From assembly GCA_903846015.1 (NCBI GenBank), contig CAIMZS010000627.1:1-64000 (forward strand): a DNA stretch of 64,000 nt, read 5' to 3'. The translations under genes were made by a program, and so were the position numbers. The stretch is from an uncultured Anaerolineae bacterium. Lineage in GTDB: Bacteria; Chloroflexota; Anaerolineae; Anaerolineales; Villigracilaceae. Numbering within the stretch: the stretch's first letter is position 1; every line of letters begins with the position of its first letter. The notes below the pieces were generated by a model. The model saw nothing but the letters and a program-made list of their open reading frames with translations, was not told the origin of the DNA and did not search any database. Positions 56,199 to 64,000 of the stretch are shown here, in pieces.

Positions 56199-58259
56199 TT
56201 AGACCGGTTTCCACTGGCGGCCCAATTCGCTCAAAAATTCCTGGGAATTTCCCCAATACAGATTGATCTCAGCCTGACCAAAATATTTCTGAAGATATTG
56301 CCGGGCCCGGATAGGATTCTGATTATGGCTATCGTCCGGCTCAAGCTGGACGCCAACATGCGAATAGCGTCCGCGCCTTTGACCACCCTGCTGCACCATT
56401 ACCGTGCGAAACATGGCGCGAAAAGCCCAATCATCCAGGTGAAAACCCAGCACAAGCAGGGCCGAATCGGTAAAAGCCCGCAAAATGGCAGGAGGGATGA
56501 TGGGAGGGGTGCGCTTTTTGTTGGCAGTGAAACCGATCAGAAATTCAAAATAATCATCCTCAGTCAAGACCATCGAATCTGGTACGCTGATGTGACCGAA
56601 GAGATGATAAACCAGCGGGCGATCAGAGGTCGGCAGATAACCAGGCTCCCGATCATAGATTGAGTCGGCGTAAAAACGCTCACTCCACGGGCAGATCACC
56701 ACTTCCGGCGCCCTGCCAGCTTCTTTGAGTGCGTCTGCCATCATATTATCAAAATTGGTGGTGATGTAGATACGGGATGGCAGCCTGGAAAGGACCTTAT
56801 GCTGCTCATTTGGGTCAAGGGCGCGCGCTTTGGCACCTCCGGCCGAGAACAGATCAGAGATCGCCGCGTTGGCAGTCTTTAAGGCGTCCGGCAGGTTATC
56901 AGCATGGCGCTGCTGCCAGGCCTGGCGGATCATACTATCCACGCGCATTAACAAAGTATTCACATCCTGATTAACAGCGATGTACTGGCTGACCTGCGGC
57001 ATCGAATCGCGGAAAAAAGCGGAGAGTGGGAAATTAAACTGTTCAGAAAGAAGCGCTGCCATGCCCTGCCACGACCCGATCAACGGTTCGTACAACCCCG
57101 CCCCCAGGATGGGGGTACACTGTCCGGCCTGGATCGACGCAATAATGGCCGGCCATTTATCGAATTCAGCGCCGCCCAAACCAACGCCAGGCACATACCA
57201 GAGCTTGCCGCTCTTCAAACGCATAAACAACACCGGTATCCAGAAATCCACGGCATCGCGCACAGCGCCGCGCGCAGCCGCCAGTGCCCGGTCAATCTGC
57301 CCGTCCTTGTAAAGCTCAGCAAAAAAGACCGGCATGAGCTTCTCGACGCTGGTCATGCTGATGTTGCCCTGCATCGCAATCACCGCCGGGATACCCGCGC
57401 GCGCCAGGCGTGGGCCAAAGGCCTGCAGGATATCCCCAGCGCCTTTTCCGGCGCTCTGGCAGGAAGCCAGGACCACCAGGCGAGGCTGATGCTGCAATTC
57501 CCGGATGCGTGTGACGATCTCCTCGGCGCTGGTGATAGCAGCATTGCCATCTGCCGCCTGCAGCCAGATGCGCGGCTCGCCGCCCGCTCCGGAGGTACCA
57601 TGCGCAGCCAGGTAGAGAATATCAACCCCATCGCGCAGCTTCTCGATCATCAAATCAAGCGTACACGGCTCGGCGCTGCCCAGTTCCGCCACAGGAATGG
57701 TCCCAAGCGCATTTCTAGCGCGGGTCATCTCACCGGCAACATCCACCGGAGCCAGTTTGTAATTTGCAAGATTGGCCGGATTACTGACGACGACAAGCGC
57801 CTTGAGTTCACCGCGCGAACTGAGCTGGACAGGCCGCCAATCTGCACTGGCCAGATAGCGTGAAAACAGAATGTTTTCATTGGTGAACAGGCGTGATTTG
57901 TTATCCCCCGGATCGAGCAGGGTTTCCCAATATAAACTGTTCAATTCGGCAGCATTGGAACCGATTTGCAGGCGCACATGCAGGGCGGCCTTGCTGGTTT
58001 CTGCGCTGGCACGCGCCAGGGCAAAACCCGTACGCATCTTCTCATCGGCGAACAGGCTGCCTGTCAGAGCCAGTCCATATTCCTGCGGATCATCTTTCAA
58101 TCCTTGCAAAGCGGGCAAATCCAACACAACCAGGATGGGGGCATCAGCGCCCACGCGAGTATCGACATCGCTGTTTGGCTGCGTAAAACGCATCTCTACA
58201 GCATACTTGCCGTCATCCGAATTGGTTAAGTTAATTTCAAGGTCAGCGAAATCGGTCAA
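56199..58259 (-). CDS. CHAT (caspase-like) peptidase fused to SIR2-like domain
   Basis: CHAT: 'DILYLAAHGTSG...' and 'RLVVLASCQSAGKG'; SIR2-like: 'CTPILGAGLYEPL', 'IYITTNFDNMM', 'YHLFGHI', 'ALLVLGFHLDDWAFRAMF'; likely TTG start at 58259 with AGGAAG. Confidence 0.85.
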   Translation of the reverse strand: MTDFADLEINLTNSDDGKYAVEMRFTQPNSDVDTRVGADAPILVVLDLPALQGLKDDPQEYGLALTGSLFADEKMRTGFALARASAETSKAALHVRLQIGSNAAELNSLYWETLLDPGDNKSRLFTNENILFSRYLASADWRPVQLSSRGELKALVVVSNPANLANYKLAPVDVAGEMTRARNALGTIPVAELGSAEPCTLDLMIEKLRDGVDILYLAAHGTSGAGGEPRIWLQAADGNAAITSAEEIVTRIRELQHQPRLVVLASCQSAGKGAGDILQAFGPRLARAGIPAVIAMQGNISMTSVEKLMPVFFAELYKDGQIDRALAAARGAVRDAVDFWIPVLFMRLKSGKLWYVPGVGLGGAEFDKWPAIIASIQAGQCTPILGAGLYEPLIGSWQGMAALLSEQFNFPLSAFFRDSMPQVSQYIAVNQDVNTLLMRVDSMIRQAWQQRHADNLPDALKTANAAISDLFSAGGAKARALDPNEQHKVLSRLPSRIYITTNFDNMMADALKEAGRAPEVVICPWSERFYADSIYDREPGYLPTSDRPLVYHLFGHISVPDSMVLTEDDYFEFLIGFTANKKRTPPIIPPAILRAFTDSALLVLGFHLDDWAFRAMFRTVMVQQGGQRRGRYSHVGVQLEPDDSHNQNPIRARQYLQKYFGQAEINLYWGNSQEFLSELGRQWKPV

Positions 58260-58290
58260 TGCGCACTTCCTATCCTGAAGCGGGCCCTGA

Positions 58291-58315
58291 TGCCCGTGGC
58301 AGAACCGGGTACCAT
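58291..58315 (-). repeat. Dispersed modular repeat, short form R11
   Basis: TGCCCGTGGCAGAACCGGGTACCAT. Confidence 0.8.
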
Positions 58316-58436
58316 TATCCGAGTTACCCCATAAAAACCGGGGTCTACCTCGAAGGCTGACCAACCATATCCGGCTTACCAGATAAGGTTGGTCAGCGTA
58401 AGAACAAGGACACGGGTAGTACTAAATCAGGCTGGA

Positions 58437-59867
58437 TCAACTATCTTTGGGGCCGGTGATAGCAGATGGATCCTGCGGGCGCTCCTTGAGAAGCCAGCCC
58501 GCCACGTAACCCTTGTTGCCCTTGACATCCCTTACACGGATCCATTGGCCGCTCTTGCCAATCTTTTTAGCAGCGGCGCCTTCCTTGCCAAGCGGAACCA
58601 GTTCCGTGCCCATCGCAAGCCTGGTAATGAGGGTATCTTTGGAAATAAAGGGTTTGCTGCGCAGTGCCACGTTTTCCTCAGTGGTGCGCATTACCAATGG
58701 GGGAAGTTCTTCAATCCCAAAACTTGGGCTGGCAGCTGCGCCGGCCGCCTGCGGGCCAAATGCGCCCAGGCTGACGATGGCAACATACCAGGCAGCCACA
58801 ACTCCCTGCTGACCGAGGACATCCGATACCTTCAACCACTCAAAATTGACACCCACCTTGCGCTTGACTTCCGATGCGGCTTCCAAGCATTTAAGTTCAG
58901 TACCGAGAGGGTACACCTTAAGGATGGTGGCATCGGTGTTATCAGGCTTGGAGCGTAATTTCAGGCCATCGACAGAGGTTTTAACCACCGGCGCATCTTT
59001 TGGAACCGGCACAACAGCCGGTGGGGTACCCGCGGCGGGAGCTGCGCCGGTTTTCGCTTTGGAAACCAGCCAGGCCGCCACAAAACCCTGAACGCCATCC
59101 GGCGCTTTGACCGGCAGCCAAATATTTTGCTGGCCGACTTTGGCCGAGGCCGTGGCATCCGCTTCCAGCACTTTGAACTCGGTATTGGCCGGGTAGCGCT
59201 TGAGCAGGGTGGAATCGGCGATGATGGTCTGAGAACGCACAGCCAGGTCATCGGCAGCGGCAAACACGCTGAATGTGGCGTACACGCCTTTGTCTAACTG
59301 CGGCGGCACTGGAGGCGTCACCGGTACCGAACCGTTGGTGAAAAAGACGCCGGTGATAATATGGGCAGGATCCTTGGAACCCGCGATCTGGGCGTATTTG
59401 GAAGTGCTCAGATTGATCAGCCCGTTGGCAACGGGGAAGGGATAAGGGTCGTAGACCTGGTAGTCGCTGCCGGATTTGGCATACGCCACCATGTAGTGAG
59501 TCTGCACGCCGGACTGCGGAGACCAATCCACTTCGATAATGACCGGGCGGCCCTGGGCCAGGTTGGCATCGATTTCTGCCAGCGGGGCAGGCGAACCGGA
59601 ACAGGCGCGGTAATCCATTCTCATTCCGGGCACCACACTGGCGACCATACCCGGCATGAGGAAAGCCGTTCCAGCTTGAAAGCCGCCGACGCTTTTCAGC
59701 TTGGTATTCAGTACAGCCGGGGTGAGATCCGGAGCGTTATACAGGGTGGCGCACATGGTCATACTGGTGAGCAAGCAGCCGTACCCACCGATAGTGGCTG
59801 TTTTGTCAAAACCGAGTGTGTTACTTTTCCAAAGCGGGTCAGTCTGGGAAAATTGCTTGATAGGCAT
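58437..59867 (-). CDS. C39-like papain-fold peptidase with SH3b repeats, no obvious signal peptide
   Basis: 'QFSQTDPLWKSNTLGFDKTATIGGYGCLLTSMTM', 'QTHYMVAYA', 'QVYDPYPF'; three SH3-like 'LxLRSKPDNTDATILKVYPLGTELKCLE' repeats; start at 59867 after GGAG. Confidence 0.78.
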   Translation of the reverse strand: MPIKQFSQTDPLWKSNTLGFDKTATIGGYGCLLTSMTMCATLYNAPDLTPAVLNTKLKSVGGFQAGTAFLMPGMVASVVPGMRMDYRACSGSPAPLAEIDANLAQGRPVIIEVDWSPQSGVQTHYMVAYAKSGSDYQVYDPYPFPVANGLINLSTSKYAQIAGSKDPAHIITGVFFTNGSVPVTPPVPPQLDKGVYATFSVFAAADDLAVRSQTIIADSTLLKRYPANTEFKVLEADATASAKVGQQNIWLPVKAPDGVQGFVAAWLVSKAKTGAAPAAGTPPAVVPVPKDAPVVKTSVDGLKLRSKPDNTDATILKVYPLGTELKCLEAASEVKRKVGVNFEWLKVSDVLGQQGVVAAWYVAIVSLGAFGPQAAGAAASPSFGIEELPPLVMRTTEENVALRSKPFISKDTLITRLAMGTELVPLGKEGAAAKKIGKSGQWIRVRDVKGNKGYVAGWLLKERPQDPSAITGPKDS

Positions 59868-60216
59868 AATCGATCTCCAAAACACAAATCGCTTAATCCT
59901 GTTTCATGAAAACAGGTTCGGGTGAGGCTATTTAAACGATTATACAATAATTATTCCAAAGCGCAAAATGCCGTTAATGGGGGTAGGCAACTTATTTTTT
60001 TGCGGATACTGGCAGGTTGGAAGTACAAAAGTGGCTGTTGAGAAGGTTTTGTGTCTTTGTTTTCATCACCAATGGGTGTAAACTACTCAAAAGCAAATAC
60101 AATCAAAATAGTCAGGCTGGTAAAAACCAGTGACGCAAAACCACGAACCTAAAATTGAAAATCCGGTTTTGGTTGCCAGGCTGCCGAAGTTGTAACGCGA
60201 AATGATGTTTTCGCCC

Positions 60217-60248
60217 AGGTCTGGCAAGCACTTGCCAGGCTGTTTTTT
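60217..60248 (+). terminator. Terminator-like hairpin
   Basis: CTGGCAAG-CA-CTTGCCAGGCTGTTTTTTT. Confidence 0.6.
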
Positions 60249-60349
60249 TAAGCGGGAAGGTCTGAATTCGGTCTTGATCCGGTGTGTCAGAAAAAAATCT
60301 GACCCCGTATTGTCAAATCGTTTTTTCAAAGGGTTATGGAGGAGATCAA

Positions 60350-60796
60350 ATGGGTTTTCTAGACAAATTAAAAAGTGCCGTCAGTTCCATCACGGGCGGT
60401 GGAGCGAAGGTTTTTGTAACTGCTGAAAACCCTTCCCGCACAACCCCTTTCACAGTGAAGGTAAAGGCTGTAGTCGCAGATCATGAGCTAAAGATCAGCC
60501 GGGCTTATGTTCGGCTGATCGGCCTCGAGGAGGTCTACATCCCCAATGTGAGAGTTGAAAATTCAACCCAAAATATCCGCGAAAACACGAATACTTTTGA
60601 ACGGGATTTCAATATCGCACTGGAGCAGACTCTCAACCCCAACCAGGAATATGAATGGGAAGCGCAGGTTGAGTTTCCCGCCGATGCTCAGCCCACTTTT
60701 AGGGGACGGTATGCCACCCACACGCTTCGTATCCTGGCTGGGCTGGATACACCCGGCAACGACCCGGACAGCGGCTGGATTGTCCTGGACGTATAG
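60350..60796 (+). CDS. Spo0M/arrestin-like small protein
   Basis: 'MGFLDKLKSAVSSITGGGAKVFVTAENPSRTTPFTVKVKAVVADHELKISRAYVRLIG'; GGAGG RBS. Confidence 0.65.
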   Translation: MGFLDKLKSAVSSITGGGAKVFVTAENPSRTTPFTVKVKAVVADHELKISRAYVRLIGLEEVYIPNVRVENSTQNIRENTNTFERDFNIALEQTLNPNQEYEWEAQVEFPADAQPTFRGRYATHTLRILAGLDTPGNDPDSGWIVLDV

Positions 60797-60890
60797 CTTT
60801 CAGAGAATGACCGCTCTGAAAACGGAACCCATTACGGAGCGTGCCTTGCTGAACGAGCGAACACTCTCCAAAAGAGAAGAACCAGGTTTT

Positions 60891-60931
60891 AGTGGAGTTT
60901 TGGCGGAAAATTAAACCGCAAAAACTCCACT
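60891..60931. repeat. Long hairpin of the second dispersed family (copy 2)
   Basis: AGTGGAGTTTTGGCGG-N8-CCGCAAAAACTCCACT (15/16 arm match) followed by TGCAGGGTAAACCATCGA. Confidence 0.65.
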
Positions 60932-61063
60932 TGCAGGGTAAACCATCGACCAGGCTGGCCGCATGGCGGAATTCGGTATGGCAAAATGCCAAATGGAAAC
61001 GGTGTTTGCATGCTATACTTTTGTCATCTGTTTTGCAACCCATCCCATCCAAAAGGATAGCCC

Positions 61064-62554
61064 ATGAAGACAGCTCGCTTTGAAGTTCTCAGCCCAGCCG
61101 AGGTGGAGCGCATCCACGCCGCCTCAATGGAAATCCTGGCTGAGGTCGGTATCAAGGTCAATTACAAACCGGCTCGCGACTTGTTCCGCCAGGCCGGCGC
61201 AGAAGTTGACGAAACCAGCCTGGCAGTAAAAATTCCAGAAAAACTAATTCGATGGGCGGCAGAACAGGCCCCCAAAAGGTTCAGCCTGTACGGTAACGAT
61301 CCCAACTTCCGCCAGGATATCGGCCCGGATCAGCCCGCGCCGCTGTTTGCCGGGCTGGGCACCCCCACACGCATTATTGATCCGGTTAGCGGCATCATTC
61401 GCCCAACCACCCTGGCCGACACCATCGAGCATATCATCCTGATCGATGCCTGCGACCACATCCACAACTCACAGATGGACGTCTGGCCGAACGATATCCT
61501 GATGACCAGCATTCACAGCGAAGCGATCTGGGCCTGGGCGCATCACAGCCGAAAAACTTATGGGATGGGCTGTTATGGCTATCTGCCAACCTGGGATATG
61601 ATGCGGATGATGTCCATCGCCGTAGGCGGCAAGGCTGAGCTCAATAAGCGCCCGCGCTTTACAGCCATCTGCTCGGTGGTCAGCCCACTGCAGATGGATC
61701 AGGCCCAGGCTGAAGGACTGTTAATCTGCGCAGAATACGGGCAGCCGCTGGCGATTTCACCAGAAGCGGTAGCTGGCACAACCGCACCGGTCACCCTGGC
61801 GGGGTTGATCGCCCAGGAAAACGCCAACATTATGGCGCACATTACACTGGCGCAAATCTTCCGGCCCGGCACCCCGGTCTTTTACGGCACCGTCTCGACC
61901 GTTGCCAATATGCGCCACGGCACCGTGGCGCTCGGCTCAGTTGAAACCGGGCTGATTACAGCCGGATCGGCCCAGATGGCGCGATATTACGGCCTACCCT
62001 GTCGCAGTGTGGGTGGTGCAACTGAATCGAAGCGCGAAGACCTGCAGGCTGGGGCCGAACGGATGAGCACCCTGCTGCCGGCAGTGTTGGCAGGCGTCAA
62101 CTACATCACCTGCGCCGGCACACTCGACAGCACCATGCTTGAGAGCCATGCCGTTCTGCTGCTGGATGATGAGCTGTGCGGGGCGGCGAGCCGTATGGCT
62201 CGCGGCATCGAAGTCAACGATGAAAGCATGGCCCTGGATCTGATTAAGAAAGTCGGCTTCTCGGGCAATTACATCACCGAGCGACATACTTCCAAAAACT
62301 ACCGCAGCGAACTATTCATGCCCAAATTGTTTTCACGTGAGCCGTATGAGGCCTGGGAAAAGAACGGCAGCCTTCTGGCGCTCGATCACGCCCAAGAGCG
62401 TGCCCGCGATGTGCTGGGCAAACACCAGCCCTACCCGATCGACCCGGCCATTGAGAGCGAACTGGATGCATTCCGGCAAATGGTCAATGCCCGCTCACTG
62501 GATGAATTTTATTTGCATGAGACTGAAGAAAAGCAGGATCTGGAGAACTTATGA
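61064..62554 (+). CDS. MttB-superfamily methyltransferase (non-pyrrolysine type)
   Basis: 496 aa uninterrupted; trimethylamine methyltransferase family sequence throughout, no in-frame amber codon. Confidence 0.85.
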   Translation: MKTARFEVLSPAEVERIHAASMEILAEVGIKVNYKPARDLFRQAGAEVDETSLAVKIPEKLIRWAAEQAPKRFSLYGNDPNFRQDIGPDQPAPLFAGLGTPTRIIDPVSGIIRPTTLADTIEHIILIDACDHIHNSQMDVWPNDILMTSIHSEAIWAWAHHSRKTYGMGCYGYLPTWDMMRMMSIAVGGKAELNKRPRFTAICSVVSPLQMDQAQAEGLLICAEYGQPLAISPEAVAGTTAPVTLAGLIAQENANIMAHITLAQIFRPGTPVFYGTVSTVANMRHGTVALGSVETGLITAGSAQMARYYGLPCRSVGGATESKREDLQAGAERMSTLLPAVLAGVNYITCAGTLDSTMLESHAVLLLDDELCGAASRMARGIEVNDESMALDLIKKVGFSGNYITERHTSKNYRSELFMPKLFSREPYEAWEKNGSLLALDHAQERARDVLGKHQPYPIDPAIESELDAFRQMVNARSLDEFYLHETEEKQDLENL

Positions 62555-63942
62555 GCAACACTACCCCAAAAAAAACCGCTTCAGCCTCTGTTGGAAAACT
62601 TACCACAAAATTCAAACTACTCTTCAGCACCGGCGACCTGAGCACGAGCATACCGCTCGCCATCCTGATGTTCTTCCAGCTTTTCTTTCTGACCGATGTG
62701 GCCCGCCTGCGCCCGGATTACGCGGGCTGGGCAGTGGGTCTGCCGCGCATTTGGGATGCCATCAACGACCCTCTGTTTGGGCTGCTTTCTGACCGTATCC
62801 GCACCCGCTGGGGCCGCCGGCGTGTCTTCCTGCTGTTTGGAGCCGTGCCCTTGGGCCTGAGCTTCATATTAATGTGGCTGGTTCCGCCTTTTGACCAGCT
62901 TGGGCTGGCGATTTACTACGGCCTGACTTTTGCCGTTTTCGACACAGCCTTCACCCTGGTGCATGTCGGCTATAATGCCCTGACGCCGGAACTGACCTCC
63001 GATTACGATGAACGCAGCTCGCTTAACGGCTACCGCATGATGATGTCGATCAGTGGAACCCTGGGCGCGATCATCCTGGCGACCGTACTCGGTTGGTTTA
63101 TTACCGATCAGCGCACGCTTTTCACCATCCTGGGTGTGGGACTGGGGCTGGCATCCATCATTCCACCGCTGATCGTCTTCAGCATCACCCACGAGAAGCC
63201 ATCCTCCGAACAACCCAAAGCAATGCCGTGGTTCCAGGCCCTGAAAACCACGCTCAACAACAAACCTTTCAGGTTGGTGATGGGTCTCTACCTGCTCAGT
63301 TGGACAACCGCAAGTATCCTGGCGGCCATGCTGGTGTATTTTGCCAATTACCGGCTGCGCATTCCGGCACAGGCCAACTATTTTGTGCTGATCGCCGAAG
63401 GCGCCGCGATTGGATTCATCCCATTTTGGGTATGGGTGGCACAAAAGCTGGATAAACGCCGGGCCTTCATTCTGGGCACCCTGACCTGGATCGCGGTGCT
63501 GCTGGGCATCTCAGCCTTGCGCGCCGACCAGGTGACCCTGGCATATATCCTGGCGGCTCTTTCCGGCTCGGGCATTGCTACAGCCTATGTACTGCCGTGG
63601 GCAATGGTTCCGGATATCATCGAATACGATCAACTCCAGACTGGCGAGCGCCGCGAAGGTTCCTATTATTCGTTTGCATCCTTCTTTCAAAAATTAGCTA
63701 CCGCGGCTGCTTTGTGGGGGATGGGTCAGGCCCTGGCGATGAGCGGCTACATCACGCCCTCCGCAACAGCCGGTGCAGCGCTGCCAGTGCAGCCCGAGCA
63801 GGTCGTTTTTGTCATCCGTATCTTCAGCGGCCCGATCCCGGCAGTACTGCTCATCCTGGCAGTCATCTTCGCCTGGAAGTACCCGATCACACGCGAAAGC
63901 CATAAGGCAGTGCTGCGCGAACTGGCCGAGCGCGAGGAATAG
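62551..63942 (+). CDS. MFS / GPH (glycoside-pentoside-hexuronide)-type transporter
   Basis: 'RIWDAINDPLFGLLSDRIRTRWGRRRVFLLFGAVP', 12-TM profile; ATGA overlap with mttB-like gene. Confidence 0.88.
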   Translation: MSNTTPKKTASASVGKLTTKFKLLFSTGDLSTSIPLAILMFFQLFFLTDVARLRPDYAGWAVGLPRIWDAINDPLFGLLSDRIRTRWGRRRVFLLFGAVPLGLSFILMWLVPPFDQLGLAIYYGLTFAVFDTAFTLVHVGYNALTPELTSDYDERSSLNGYRMMMSISGTLGAIILATVLGWFITDQRTLFTILGVGLGLASIIPPLIVFSITHEKPSSEQPKAMPWFQALKTTLNNKPFRLVMGLYLLSWTTASILAAMLVYFANYRLRIPAQANYFVLIAEGAAIGFIPFWVWVAQKLDKRRAFILGTLTWIAVLLGISALRADQVTLAYILAALSGSGIATAYVLPWAMVPDIIEYDQLQTGERREGSYYSFASFFQKLATAAALWGMGQALAMSGYITPSATAGAALPVQPEQVVFVIRIFSGPIPAVLLILAVIFAWKYPITRESHKAVLRELAEREE

Positions 63943-63950
63943 ATCCTTGC

Positions 63951-64000
63951 GTCTGAACCGGCCCTGCTAGAACGGGCACTATCGCAGATTTACGTAGATT
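63951..64000 (-). repeat. Dispersed modular repeat copy R12 (runs off window)
   Basis: GTCTGAACCGGCCCTGCTAGAACGGGCACTATCGCAGATTTACGTAGATT. Confidence 0.88.

Noticed and set aside
61064-62554. Pyrrolysine-containing MttB
   Set aside because: The ORF is full length with no in-frame amber codon.
1-64000. Recurring peptide 'LEPALSQ' / 'VLARP' in many small ORFs of the provided track
   Set aside because: These are chance translations of the dispersed repeat (CTAGAACCGGCACTATCGCAG...) and not a protein family.

Overview
The window looks like a Chloroflexota (Anaerolineae-like) chromosomal segment. This is inferred from gene content and was not checked by any search. Most of it is housekeeping and metabolic genes: pepF-type M3 peptidase, fused IorAB, TerC, HtrA-like protease, dnaK, greA, lysS, S9 peptidase, panE-like, MttB-like and others. 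No rRNA, confident tRNA or CRISPR array was seen. The accessory region at about 38.6-60 kb holds the most interesting content. (1) A NACHT-FGE/SUMF1 STAND-like protein has a 61-aa upstream partner. (2) Four tandem NHLP/Os1348-like RiPP-precursor-type genes are followed by a small Zn-binding protein, a site-2-protease-like membrane metalloprotease with two cyclic-nucleotide-binding domains, and a TPR protein. (3) A minus-strand cluster (59867->48929) encodes a C39-like papain-fold protein with SH3b repeats, a CHAT-SIR2 fusion, an nSTAND-WD40 protein, a C25/gingipain-like (clan CD) peptidase, a hydrophobic-tailed protein, and a 107-aa protein that resembles the C-terminal domain of the C25-like protein. 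This third cluster is my main candidate for an undescribed conflict/cell-death or proteolytic signalling system. The window also carries a modular dispersed repeat family (core CCGGTTCTAGCACGG / CCCGTTCTAGCAGGG / CCCGGTTCTGCACGGG). Copies sit in every gap of the CHAT-STAND-C25 genes, inside a coding sequence, inside the greA terminator loop, and over a stop codon. A second repeat, with a 21-bp period, occurs both between genes and as an in-frame DGTTASR repeat.
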